A stretch of 64,000 nt of DNA, taken from Methanohalobium evestigatum Z-7303 (GTDB lineage Archaea > Halobacteriota > Methanosarcinia > Methanosarcinales > Methanosarcinaceae). The first letter of the stretch is position 1; every line of letters begins with the position of its first letter. The stretch spans positions 1,054,001 through 1,118,000 of the forward strand of contig NC_014253.1 of NCBI RefSeq assembly GCF_000196655.1, written 5' to 3'. Made by a program: the position numbers and the translations under genes. Under the pieces are notes generated by a model. That model saw nothing but the letters and a program-made list of their open reading frames with translations, searched no databases and had not been told where the DNA came from. This document shows, one piece after another, positions 18,062 through 26,244 of this stretch.

Positions 18062-18466
18062 TTAGTCAGGTCCTTTTTTAAAGCTTTCCACGTATGGTTT
18101 TATATCCAGAACGGGAGTTTTATCCAAAGCATCCAGACCTTTTACATGCAATATATTATCAACCACTTTTTCAAGTTTTACTGTCGTGATGCCTATTCCA
18201 TTTGGTCTTTTTGGTGTGCGTGACGCAAAAACTCCAGCCCTTATCCCATCAATACGCCTTTTTTGAATCAGTTCATAATTGTTGAATTTATCAAAATAAA
18301 ATATGACTTCCAGCCTGTCAAAATCTGTAACCCTATATAATCCATCTTTAAATTCATCGTAAATAATTATTTTTGATACAGATTGATACATATCTTTATT
18401 ATATTTGAGTTCATGGAACGTATTGTCAACATATCCTACAGGTCTCATTTTTATCGTTTCATCCAT
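18062..18466 (-). CDS. TrmO/TsaA-like tRNA methyltransferase (YaeB/UPF0066 family)
   Basis: A 134-residue protein of the TsaA-like beta-barrel family; bacterial TrmO N6-methylates t6A37 of threonyl tRNA using SAM. The signature GVFASRTPKRPNGIGITTVKL and the C-terminal KGLDALDKTPVLDIKPY are clear. The N-terminal MRPVGYV is also typical. It overlaps the upstream regulator gene by 8 bases, so the two are likely co-transcribed. The substrate in archaea is inferred. Confidence 0.8.
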   Translation of the reverse strand: MDETIKMRPVGYVDNTFHELKYNKDMYQSVSKIIIYDEFKDGLYRVTDFDRLEVIFYFDKFNNYELIQKRRIDGIRAGVFASRTPKRPNGIGITTVKLEKVVDNILHVKGLDALDKTPVLDIKPYVESFKKGPD

Positions 18467-19262
18467 CTGAAACCTCGCTCATATCAGTAATCCTTGTGGA
18501 TATATTTGTATAATATTGCACCAGTTCCTGTCCCCATTTAACAGCACTATCATCATAACTTATAATTTTTTTATGGTTAAACTTCCCGTTTTTATCTAGC
18601 AGATTCAGATATGTAAGTTTATCAGATACCAGTATAGATGCTACACCCATTTCATCATTATATAACAATGTATCAGTATTTTCCATATTTATAAAGGCAT
18701 CACTCATATCTTGGTAGTCAGTTTTTAATCGGGAAAATACCGCCTTTTGCAAAATCATTGTTATATCTGCACCATTTTTTGCAAGATCAAGGAATATTGA
18801 CGGGTAATTGGGATGAAAGATTGATGTAATGGCAGTAACAGAATTTGATTCTTTAAGACCATCAAGTAATTCCTGGGGGATTTCAAACAGGTTGTCAAGA
18901 TCGGGTTCAATTATCTTATAGTCTCCAAGTTCTCTGATTCTTGTCAACAGATTTTTGGGAATCGGATCAAAATTACGGTTTTCCCAGTAGTCCTCATATT
19001 CTTCAAAGATATCAAGAGTTTCAAGAAATGGTATTAATTTATCAACGATAGCTTTTCCTATTTCTGTCAAATGGTAGTATTCGTTTTCTTTAACTATAAG
19101 ATAATTTTCTTCAAGAATTTTTATCTGGGGCATTATCGAACTTGATGTGACATTGAGCTTGTTTCGTATGTCATCTCTGTTTTGTGGTCCTTTGCTAAGT
19201 AGAAGCATTAGGTTCTTTCTTTTATCCGAGAGAAATATTATATCAATTAACGACGTTTCCAT
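18459..19262 (-). CDS. winged-helix transcriptional regulator with FilR1-type domain
   Basis: A 267-residue regulator. The N-terminal 75 residues form a winged helix (RKNLMLLLSKGPQNRDDIR, then NVTSSSIMPQIKILEENYLI and a wing ending in YHLTEIGKAIVD). The C-terminal 180 residues match the FilR1/DUF1724 domain found in many methanogen regulators, including ITSIFHPNYPSIFLDLAKNGADI. The ligand is unknown. ATG at 19262 (GTGAG upstream) is chosen over a GTG three codons earlier. It may regulate its own operon with the TrmO-like gene. Confidence 0.8.
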   Translation of the reverse strand: METSLIDIIFLSDKRKNLMLLLSKGPQNRDDIRNKLNVTSSSIMPQIKILEENYLIVKENEYYHLTEIGKAIVDKLIPFLETLDIFEEYEDYWENRNFDPIPKNLLTRIRELGDYKIIEPDLDNLFEIPQELLDGLKESNSVTAITSIFHPNYPSIFLDLAKNGADITMILQKAVFSRLKTDYQDMSDAFINMENTDTLLYNDEMGVASILVSDKLTYLNLLDKNGKFNHKKIISYDDSAVKWGQELVQYYTNISTRITDMSEVSDG

Positions 19263-19332
19263 GTATCTCACTTATGTTTATATGATTTTGATATATCCAA
19301 ACAATATTGCCAATAATAATTATCATAAAATT

Positions 19333-20058
19333 TCAATCAATAAATTCTTGCAGGAATGCAGACCCCTCTTCTGATTGGAATAAAGGGATGTTCCAGTCCT
19401 GTATGATTTTTTTTCGGGTTGTAATGGTTTTCTGGTTTAGTAGGGGGTTAAATCCTTCGATTTCGTATTTTGTTTTATAAACCATTATACCCCGACGGTG
19501 CCATTGCGGAACTTTTGCAAGGTTTATACCTCTTTTAAACAACATCTCATGTATATCACTGGATTTTAAACCTTTCATATGTCTGGCGGCTTCATTTTCA
19601 CTCCAGCCTTCAGAAAGTAGTGTATAATACCCATATGAATTGATGCAGTTTCTCCATGCTTCACTCTGACGCCAGACCATATATTCACTAATTTGTCTGT
19701 ATGTAAGAGGTACAATTCTTGAATCAAAGGACAATGGTTCATCTGAATCCATTTGCATGGTAAGAGCACTACTTAAAAAACTTGGAATCACGGAATCAAG
19801 TTTTTCCACTCTACCGTCAAAGGTAATATCATCAAAAAAAAGATTAATTTCGTCTGAAAAACTATATGCAAATACTGGACTAATACCACTCTTTTTTAAA
19901 AAAAGTTCTATGGCATCAGTCATCGCGGATGCAAATTTTTTGTCATATGGTTTTTCAAGGTTCTGGCGAGATAGCGTTTTTTTAAAATTCCTTCCATCAA
20001 TACGTACGATTAATGGTGGTGCACAGCGTAAATCTGCATAGATTTCTCTCTTTTTCAT
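19333..20058 (-). CDS. thg1: tRNA(His) guanylyltransferase (Thg1 family)
   Basis: This 241-residue enzyme adds or restores G at the 5' end of tRNA by 3'-5' polymerisation. The metal-binding motif IVRIDGRNFKKTL near residue 17 and YSFSDEINLFF near residue 66 are the catalytic carboxylate motifs of Thg1. SEWMVWRQ-like EYMVWRQSEAWRNCINSYGY is highly diagnostic. In archaea Thg1-like proteins often act in template-dependent tRNA repair. It precedes the FilR1 regulator on the same strand, 70 bases apart. Confidence 0.9.
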   Translation of the reverse strand: MKKREIYADLRCAPPLIVRIDGRNFKKTLSRQNLEKPYDKKFASAMTDAIELFLKKSGISPVFAYSFSDEINLFFDDITFDGRVEKLDSVIPSFLSSALTMQMDSDEPLSFDSRIVPLTYRQISEYMVWRQSEAWRNCINSYGYYTLLSEGWSENEAARHMKGLKSSDIHEMLFKRGINLAKVPQWHRRGIMVYKTKYEIEGFNPLLNQKTITTRKKIIQDWNIPLFQSEEGSAFLQEFID

Positions 20059-20066
20059 AAACGCTA

Positions 20067-20336
20067 TTACTCTTGATATGCTTCTTTTTCCAGTTTTTTG
20101 AACTTGTTAATAAGGTCACGTATTATTACGATGTCGCCTGAAGTTACAACCCATCTATATGGAATGATAACACCTTTTGTGGGGACATCAAAAATTTCTC
20201 TGTTTATATCAGATATTGCAAGACCGGTAACTTTTCTGTTGTTAACATCCAGTACCATATCACTGATTTTTCCGACATATGTACCTGCATTGGTATAAAC
20301 ATTCAACCCGAATAACGATGATATTTCCGCACGCAT
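20067..20336 (-). CDS. PRC-barrel domain protein
   Basis: An 89-residue cytosolic protein made of one PRC-barrel domain: SLFGLNVYTNAGTYVGKISDMVLDV at the start and IPYRWVVTSGDIVIIRD at the end. Such stand-alone PRC-barrel proteins are common in archaea and are thought to bind RNA or partner proteins, in some lineages in cell division; the exact role here is unknown. It has the strong RBS AGGAGAT before ATG and is 8 bases upstream of thg1, so they are probably one transcript. Confidence 0.85.
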   Translation of the reverse strand: MRAEISSLFGLNVYTNAGTYVGKISDMVLDVNNRKVTGLAISDINREIFDVPTKGVIIPYRWVVTSGDIVIIRDLINKFKKLEKEAYQE

Positions 20337-20397
20337 ATTATCTCCTTTTATTTTTATTTTTTAGGTATATTAATATTTGTATTTTTGTTTTAAAAAA

Positions 20398-21321
20398 TTA
20401 GAGGTTTAACTTAGCAATTTCTTCCTTTACAGATGCACCTGATTGTGATAATTTTTGTTTTTGATCGTCCGTCAAATCAAGTTCTATAATATCTTCTACT
20501 CCACCTTTGCCAAGTTTAACCGGAACTCCCAAGTATATGTCATTAAGTCCGTATTCACCATTTAAATATGCGGCTGCAGGAAGTATCCGCTTTTTATCGT
20601 TTACTACTGAATCCACCATTTTAACAATTGATGCTGATGGTGCATAAAACGCACTGCCTTCTTTTAAGTGTTCAACTATTTCAGCTCCTCCGTGAATGGT
20701 TCTTTCAACAAGCCGATTGATAGTATCCTCTGACATGATTTCTGTTATAGGTATTCCTGATACTGTCGAATATTGGGGCAATGGTACCATCAGGTCGCCA
20801 TGTCCGCCAAGAACCATTGCATTAACATCCTGTATAGAACAACCAAGTTCCATTGCTATAAATGTTTCAAACCTGCTGGAATCAAGCACTCCACTCATTC
20901 CGAATACCCGGTTGTGTTCAAAACCGGTAACCTCAAGAGCAGCATAAGTCATTATGTCAAGCGGATTTGTAACGGTTATAATAGTTGAATCAGGTGCATG
21001 TGTCTTTATATTTTCACATACATCTTTGGTGATATTTGCATTTTTATCAAGCAGGTCATCTCTGCTCATTCCCGGTTTTCTCGGCATACCAGCAGTAACT
21101 ACAACAACATCAGAACCTTCTATATCTTTGTAATCGTTTGTACCTGTTATATCGGTATCATACCCCATAACAGGTGCTGATTGCATGAGGTCAAGGGATT
21201 TACCCTGTGGCAGTCCCTCGATAATGTCTGTCATCACAATGTCGCCTAATTCAAGTTCTGCAAGACGCTGGACAGCTGTAGCTCCAACATTTCCTGCGCC
21301 TATTACTGAAATTTTGGTCAT
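20398..21321 (-). CDS. mdh: malate dehydrogenase (LDH/MDH family)
   Basis: This 307-residue enzyme interconverts malate and oxaloacetate with NAD(P)H. The Rossmann motif VIGAGNVGATA is at residues 5-15, the Arg-containing loop PRKPGMSRDDLLDKN at about 79-95, the substrate-site NPLD, and the catalytic His in VLGGHGDLMVP. The Arg residues in MPRKPGMSR and FGMSGVLDSSRF favour malate over lactate. The Asp in MTDI after the first beta strand suggests preference for NAD over NADP. It is in the minus-strand group with the PRC-barrel gene. Confidence 0.92.
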   Translation of the reverse strand: MTKISVIGAGNVGATAVQRLAELELGDIVMTDIIEGLPQGKSLDLMQSAPVMGYDTDITGTNDYKDIEGSDVVVVTAGMPRKPGMSRDDLLDKNANITKDVCENIKTHAPDSTIITVTNPLDIMTYAALEVTGFEHNRVFGMSGVLDSSRFETFIAMELGCSIQDVNAMVLGGHGDLMVPLPQYSTVSGIPITEIMSEDTINRLVERTIHGGAEIVEHLKEGSAFYAPSASIVKMVDSVVNDKKRILPAAAYLNGEYGLNDIYLGVPVKLGKGGVEDIIELDLTDDQKQKLSQSGASVKEEIAKLNL

Positions 21322-21490
21322 GGTTTAGCCTTCTATGTAATTTTGATTAATATTTTAATTTGGTTGCTAATTGAATATACAAAATATTTAAATTTTTAAT
21401 GTATATACTTAATTATTCTTACATTTTTTCGGTATATAGAGGTTAATGTTTTAATTGTATTTCGGTATAAATTAATGAGCTGGTGATATT

Positions 21491-21667
21491 ATATTTGAAA
21501 GCTGGGTTGAATTGTGTCCAAAAATAGACAAAGGCGTCAGGTTTTCAGAATGTAGGAAATGTAAATATTTCACAAGAGTGGACTATCTCTTTATAATTTG
21601 TGGATACAAAGGGTTTGCAAAAAAGAGAGTATTTTACAGGAAACTGGAACAATTAGACAAAACTTAA
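21491..21667 (+). CDS. small Cys-rich protein with a non-canonical start
   Basis: A 58-residue frame reading FESWVELCPKIDKG, FSECRKCKYFTRVDY, then LFIICGYKGFAKKR, with a CRKC pair and flanking single Cys residues. Composition is protein-like and it ends cleanly at TAA. There is no ATG, GTG or TTG in frame: the open frame begins after TGA at 21476-21478, and GGTGAT sits just before ATT (21488) and ATA (21491). Either it uses a rare start codon, is a pseudogene remnant, or is spurious. It may be a small metal-binding protein; no family recognised. Confidence 0.4.
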   Translation: MFESWVELCPKIDKGVRFSECRKCKYFTRVDYLFIICGYKGFAKKRVFYRKLEQLDKT

Positions 21668-21735
21668 ATATCAGGATAAAACTTCTAACCTAATAAAAGA
21701 GTTTATATTGGAGGACGATTAACATCTGTACTTAT

Positions 21736-21903
21736 GTGACAGATTTTTTAAGATATTCAGGTTTTATAATAGCAGGATTTGTTACATTCATGATAAGCAT
21801 AGTTTATTTGGGTTCAATTTCTCAATTAGGTGCAATTTCAGGTTTTGCCATATCTACCGTGATGCTGTATGCAGGTATAAGGAAAATGGAAATAAAAAAC
21901 TGA
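21736..21903 (+). CDS. small membrane protein
   Basis: A 55-residue protein, MTDFLRYSGFIIAG..., with two hydrophobic helices (about residues 8-27 and 30-46) and a basic tail RKMEIKN. The GTG at 21736 is 21 bases after GGAGG (21710-21714), too far for a normal RBS. In-frame non-canonical ATT (21718) or ATC (21724) would be better spaced. It follows the small Cys-rich frame on the same strand and converges with mptD. Function is unknown. Confidence 0.4.
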   Translation: MTDFLRYSGFIIAGFVTFMISIVYLGSISQLGAISGFAISTVMLYAGIRKMEIKN

Positions 21904-21905
21904 AT

Positions 21906-22280
21906 TTATTCAGGACTGTTCTCAATCCTGTTTATCTTCATCAATGGATAGTTCAGTTTTTCATCATATTTGAGTGATACCTTTGCTTCTTTTTCTTTGT
22001 ATGATATATCCAGAACAACATCCAGCATACATCCCTCAAGTTCACAGTATCCAAATTCACCGTTTAACCTTGAACGAACCATGTCTCTGTTGATGGTTAC
22101 TTTTATATTTTTAACATACGGCTGGACTGATATGCTTTGAGATATTGCTTTTTCAAGACTATCAACAGTTTCAAGAGTCAGAGGTGACCCTGTAAATTGA
22201 TGATACAACGCTCCGAGTTTTATTCCCGCTTCAAATACTGCCTGTTCACTGTCGCTAATTGATTTATTAGAATCGTTCAT
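21906..22280 (-). CDS. mptD: archaeal dihydroneopterin aldolase MptD
   Basis: A 124-residue protein of the archaeal MptD family (formerly DUF372), which cleaves 7,8-dihydroneopterin to the hydroxymethylpterin used for tetrahydromethanopterin, the C1 carrier of methanogenesis. DSEQAVFEAGIKLGALYHQF and GYCELEGCMLDV are family-like, and the length is right. It lies 17 bases downstream of pssA on the same strand, so it is the last gene of the artA-asd-pssA-mptD group. The assignment rests on recalled family pattern rather than a search. Confidence 0.7.
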   Translation of the reverse strand: MNDSNKSISDSEQAVFEAGIKLGALYHQFTGSPLTLETVDSLEKAISQSISVQPYVKNIKVTINRDMVRSRLNGEFGYCELEGCMLDVVLDISYKEKEAKVSLKYDEKLNYPLMKINRIENSPE

Positions 22281-22297
22281 TTTACCACATTTGTCCT

Positions 22298-22981
22298 TTA
22301 CTTATCATAATATTCTCTGGGAATTTTCATTATCGGTGATTCAAGATACAAAAGCATCAGCAGTATTAAAATAGTTGATAAAATATGTGTGATTTCAATA
22401 TTTATAAAATATGACCCAACGATTATTATAAAAAATACAAATCCAAAAGCAAGCGTTTTCATTCCTCTGATTTTTGGATAGGTGTAAGTGCTTATCATAA
22501 GAATTGAAAGAATTAATGTTAGAATGATTATGGCTGATGAGAATATATATTTTTGATAAACCAGCAAATACGATGCAAGTACAACACCTGAGGCTGTAAT
22601 GGGCAACCCCTCAAAATCCTTGATATTGTTTGTTTTAGTATTAAACCTTGCAAGCCTTAATATCCCGCATATAAAATATACAAACACTGCACCCATCATA
22701 ACGTATGGAAACTGGGAACCGTAGATGGCGTAGATAATAACCACAGGAGCTGCACCGAAAGAGATGATGTCTGCCAGAGAATCCAGATGTTCTCCCAGTT
22801 CTCCACTCTCTATATATCTTGCAATAAACCCATCCAGTCCATCGGCAATTGCTGCAGTAAGTATTAAAACAGCTGCAAGGTGATGGTTATTGTCTAACAC
22901 AGCAAGCATGGCTGATATACCGAATAATGCATTTGATATTGAAATAAGGTCTGGAATTTTAAGTGTCTGGAATATATTCAT
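22298..22981 (-). CDS. pssA: archaetidylserine synthase (CDP-alcohol phosphotransferase)
   Basis: A 227-residue integral membrane enzyme that joins serine to CDP-archaeol to give archaetidylserine. The CDP-alcohol phosphotransferase signature ADGLDGFIARY...GELGEHLDSLAD (D-x2-DG-x2-AR-x8-G-x3-D-x3-D) is perfect. About six to eight hydrophobic helices follow. Its start overlaps the end of asd by 23 bases. With asd and artA upstream it forms an operon linking polar-lipid synthesis and archaeosortase. In Haloferax, PssA and PssD were reported to be required for archaeosortase-dependent lipidation. Confidence 0.9.
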   Translation of the reverse strand: MNIFQTLKIPDLISISNALFGISAMLAVLDNNHHLAAVLILTAAIADGLDGFIARYIESGELGEHLDSLADIISFGAAPVVIIYAIYGSQFPYVMMGAVFVYFICGILRLARFNTKTNNIKDFEGLPITASGVVLASYLLVYQKYIFSSAIIILTLILSILMISTYTYPKIRGMKTLAFGFVFFIIIVGSYFINIEITHILSTILILLMLLYLESPIMKIPREYYDK

Positions 22982-23624
22982 CTGAATCCTCGGTTATCGG
23001 TGCTGTATTTGTTTTTGAATTAAACTTTGCTATTATTGATTCACCTGCAGTAACCTTATCTTTGATATCGCATACTATATCAAAATTATCTGGAACAGTG
23101 ACATCTACCCTTGATCCGAAACAAATCATACCTATCCTTTGACCTTGGGAAATCAAATCCCCTTCATCAACATATGTGATGATCCGGCGTGCTATTAATC
23201 CTGCAATCTGGGTTACTTTGGTGTTGCCATATTCGGTTTTTATCGTTATTTCGTTGCGCTCATTTTTCTCTGAATCCTTATAAAATGCAGGTAAAAAACT
23301 ACCATTTGTATAACTGGTTTTGATAATTTCTCCTTCCAGAGGTGTACGGTTTACATGGACATCATTAAAATTCATAAATATACAGATTGTACGGTTGCGA
23401 ATATCTATTACCTTGCCGTCTGCAGGAGAAACCATACATTTATTGCACTTTTTTGGATGCCTTACAGGGTCTCTGAAAAACCAGATAGAAAATACTGTTA
23501 CTGCAATTCCCGCGTAGGATACAACTTGCAGGTAAAAAAGGTTCAATAAATAGGCTGCTGTACCTGTAAAGATGGTAAACAGGGCTATCGGTATTATCTT
23601 TGATATTGACCCTTTTGCAAGCAT
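22959..23624 (-). CDS. asd: archaetidylserine decarboxylase (phosphatidylserine decarboxylase family)
   Basis: A 221-residue membrane-anchored pyruvoyl enzyme that converts archaetidylserine to archaetidylethanolamine. Two N-terminal membrane helices (about 8-26 and 29-47) precede the catalytic part. VSPADGKVIDI, FMNFNDVHVNRTPLEG and the self-cleavage motif FGSRVDVTVP (Gly-Ser, giving the pyruvoyl group on Ser) are visible. Its ATG immediately follows the artA stop and its 3' end overlaps pssA, so all three genes are translated from one mRNA. Confidence 0.88.
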   Translation of the reverse strand: MLAKGSISKIIPIALFTIFTGTAAYLLNLFYLQVVSYAGIAVTVFSIWFFRDPVRHPKKCNKCMVSPADGKVIDIRNRTICIFMNFNDVHVNRTPLEGEIIKTSYTNGSFLPAFYKDSEKNERNEITIKTEYGNTKVTQIAGLIARRIITYVDEGDLISQGQRIGMICFGSRVDVTVPDNFDIVCDIKDKVTAGESIIAKFNSKTNTAPITEDSDEYIPDT

Positions 23625-24458
23625 TTATTGGTTTCCTACAATTTTATTCAAAATATCCTGTGCATGTTTATTTATAATCTGCCATAACCCTTCTATTAAT
23701 TCCAGAAGTTCAGGCAGAATTCTAAGTACGATAAAAGCAATCACCAGCAAAACTACGCCTGCACCTGATTTAGCAATGAAATGATGGGCTATATCAAAAC
23801 TGTTGGGACCAAACCATTGATATGCATAGGCAACCACAACAAAAACGTCTCTAAACAGGTTCAATCCGTATATAACAGGAACTGATACCATAAAGGCTGT
23901 AAACAATTTTTTTATCGGAGCTGTTACAGCAACAATTAAACCTGTAAACAGAGCTATACTTTCAATTGCAGTACATGCAAGTATGATTTTTACTGTATAA
24001 CCGTTAAGAGTTATAAGGTTCCATGATATCATCTCGGCAGGGTATCCCAGTCCATGAAGAATCCATACTACCTGCTGTGTAACAACCGTAATTAACCATT
24101 CATTTAGAGCAGGAATTTGGGAAAACGGGAAGTAAAAAACCGACCCGAGAGCTGTTGCGATTGTAGCCATTGTAGTAACATCTGTAGAACCCGAGGTAAA
24201 GGTTGATTCACCCGGTGACATTCTGTATTCTTTTATCATTGTATAGGATAGTAGAATACAAAAGGCACCAATACCGATTGTTAATGTGACATTAAAATAG
24301 TCGTTAATTTTTATATAGTGCAGTGGCTGTAAAAACCAGTGAACAGAAAACAGCAACCATCCTGCACCACCTATCGCTTTATGTATTTTGTATTTTCCGG
24401 TGATGATTGAAGATGCAACCATCAGTGAAACTGCAATCCAGAGTATGTTTTCTATCAT
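23625..24458 (-). CDS. artA: archaeosortase A
   Basis: A 277-residue polytopic membrane transpeptidase with about eight helices. Archaeosortase A cleaves the C-terminal sorting signal of surface proteins such as S-layer glycoproteins and links them to archaeal lipid. The catalytic triad is complete: Cys162 in ILACTAIES, Arg203 in NLFRDVFVV and His225 or His226 in FDIAHHF. LTLNGYTVKI before the Cys is typical. It heads the operon with asd and pssA, consistent with the lipid-dependent reaction. A possible substrate is the beta-helix protein at 2592-3794, with its hydrophobic, basic-tailed C-terminus. Confidence 0.9.
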   Translation of the reverse strand: MIENILWIAVSLMVASSIITGKYKIHKAIGGAGWLLFSVHWFLQPLHYIKINDYFNVTLTIGIGAFCILLSYTMIKEYRMSPGESTFTSGSTDVTTMATIATALGSVFYFPFSQIPALNEWLITVVTQQVVWILHGLGYPAEMISWNLITLNGYTVKIILACTAIESIALFTGLIVAVTAPIKKLFTAFMVSVPVIYGLNLFRDVFVVVAYAYQWFGPNSFDIAHHFIAKSGAGVVLLVIAFIVLRILPELLELIEGLWQIINKHAQDILNKIVGNQ

Positions 24459-24664
24459 TATCAGGCACCAATAAATAACAGTATTTTATTTTATATACAA
24501 ACTGTATAGTATTAATTTTTACCGTAGATTATAAAAAGTATCCAATATATATGATTGATGTATCAAACATCATACCTTTTCTGGTAATTATTGGAATTGA
24601 ATATTGAATTGAAATTACACTACAAATAGATTTTCATATTTTCAAACTATCAGTAATTTACAAA

Positions 24665-25081
24665 ATGGTACCAGAGACACCTAAATTAACAGTTGATGCC
24701 GTAACAATCTTAAATGGTAAGATTGTACTGGTCAAAAGAAAAAACCCGCCATATCAGGGAAAATTTGCACTGCCGGGTGGTTTTGTAGAAATAGGTGAAA
24801 CCACTGAAAATGCGGTCAAGCGCGAATTAAAAGAAGAAACCGGGCTATCAGGAGAAATTGTTAAATTGCTTGGGGTGTATTCAGACCCTGACCGAGACCC
24901 TCGGGGTCATACTGTATCGGTATGTTACCTTTTAATAGGAAAAGGTGTACCTGTAGCAGATACAGATGCTAAAGATATAGAAGTTTTTGATATTACAAAG
25001 ATACCAGAACTGGCGTTTGATCACAATAAAATAATAAATCAGGCAACGGAGGATATATATGGAATTCTGTCCAAAATGTAA
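24665..25081 (+). CDS. Nudix hydrolase
   Basis: A 138-residue pyrophosphohydrolase with a complete Nudix box, GGFVEIGE...REL-EETGL, at about residues 38-60. The [13 protein letters not shown] stretch after it is typical of archaeal and bacterial ADP-ribose pyrophosphatases. It probably removes ADP-ribose or damaged nucleotides; the substrate is not proven. The 3' end overlaps the tfs gene by 23 bases, implying coupled expression. Confidence 0.88.
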   Translation: MVPETPKLTVDAVTILNGKIVLVKRKNPPYQGKFALPGGFVEIGETTENAVKRELKEETGLSGEIVKLLGVYSDPDRDPRGHTVSVCYLLIGKGVPVADTDAKDIEVFDITKIPELAFDHNKIINQATEDIYGILSKM

Positions 25082-25370
25082 AAGTTTAATGTTCCCAGTA
25101 GATAATTCAATGAAATGCAGGAAATGCGGTCATATAAAAGGAAGCGGAAGCAGTGATACGTTTGTTTCAAGAACTGAAAAGGAAAACCGTGAGGTGACTG
25201 TACTGGAAGGCGAGGTTGACCAGGGGCTTCCCACAACAGAAGCAAAATGTCAGGAATGTGGTCATACCGTCGCTTACTGGTGGCTGAGGCAGCTGAGGTC
25301 AGCAGATGAGTCAGAAACAAGGTTTTTCAAATGTACCAAATGTGGAGCAACATGGAGAGATTACGATTAA
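25059..25370 (+). CDS. tfs: transcription factor S (TFIIS-like)
   Basis: This 103-residue archaeal RNA polymerase cleavage factor rescues backtracked polymerase. The N-terminal zinc ribbon has CPKC and CRKC (residues 4-7 and 19-22). The C-terminal ribbon has CQEC and CTKC, with RSADESET carrying the conserved Asp-Glu pair that enters the polymerase active site. The RBS is GGAGG inside the end of the Nudix gene. Confidence 0.95.
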   Translation: MEFCPKCKSLMFPVDNSMKCRKCGHIKGSGSSDTFVSRTEKENREVTVLEGEVDQGLPTTEAKCQECGHTVAYWWLRQLRSADESETRFFKCTKCGATWRDYD

Positions 25371-25498
25371 TTTTTATAAACCTTTTTAAAGTATAATTGA
25401 CTGGAGTAACGTAGGTGTCGGACAAAATAAGGAAATTTATATAACAGTTGATTTATAAAGAAATTGTAGTTTTTAAAATATCTTGATGGAGACCCAAA

Positions 25499-26236
25499 AT
25501 GTTCAGGGCAACGATAGATGCGTATCTTTTAAGAGATTCGGTAGAAATATTGTCAGTACTTGTGGATGAAATCAGACTCAGAACTTCATCCGATGGAATA
25601 TCTGTGAAGGCAGTTGACCCGGCTAATGTGGCAATGGTAACGTTTAATCTGGATTCCAGTGCATTTGATGATTTTGAAGCAGATGAAGGTGAAATCGGAC
25701 TGGACCTTACAAAAATCAGCGATATTCTGGGAGTAGCAGATAAAAACGATAAAGTTTACATGGAACTTAATGAAAATTCCCAGAATATGTCGATAAACAT
25801 AGGCTCGTTTTCCTATACATTGTCCTTACTGGATCCCTCTACAATACGCTCTGAACCCAAAATACCACAACTCGAGTTGCCTGCTGAAATCATTTTAAAC
25901 GGAACTGACCTGCGCAGAGCTGTAAAAGCGGCTGAAAAAATCAGCGACCACATGCTTCTTGGTGTAAATGATGATGTATTCTACATGGAAGCAGAAGGCG
26001 ATACGGACAAAGTAAGGCTTGACCTACCACGCGACCAGTTAATAGACTTAAAACCGGATGATGTACGGTCATTGTTTTCGCTGGATTATCTGTCGGACAT
26101 TGTAAAACCAGCATCCAAATCAAATGAAGTTGTCCTTGAACTTGGTCAGGATTTCCCGATAAAAATAAACTTTGAAATTGCAAATGGTATAGGGAAAGTT
26201 GGTTATCTTCTTGCACCAAGAATTGAATCCGAATAA
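25499..26236 (+). CDS. pcn: DNA polymerase sliding clamp (PCNA)
   Basis: A 245-residue PCNA that encircles DNA as a trimer and tethers polymerases, ligase and nucleases. MFRATIDAYLLRDSVEILSVLVDE at the start, the KAVDPANVAMV motif, the acidic interdomain connector region near residue 120 and the C-terminal YLLAPRIE are conserved. It is 8 bases upstream of priL, so clamp and primase are co-expressed. A TATA-like TTTATAAA near 25374 may be the promoter. Confidence 0.95.
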   Translation: MFRATIDAYLLRDSVEILSVLVDEIRLRTSSDGISVKAVDPANVAMVTFNLDSSAFDDFEADEGEIGLDLTKISDILGVADKNDKVYMELNENSQNMSINIGSFSYTLSLLDPSTIRSEPKIPQLELPAEIILNGTDLRRAVKAAEKISDHMLLGVNDDVFYMEAEGDTDKVRLDLPRDQLIDLKPDDVRSLFSLDYLSDIVKPASKSNEVVLELGQDFPIKINFEIANGIGKVGYLLAPRIESE

Positions 26237-26244
26237 AATCTGTA

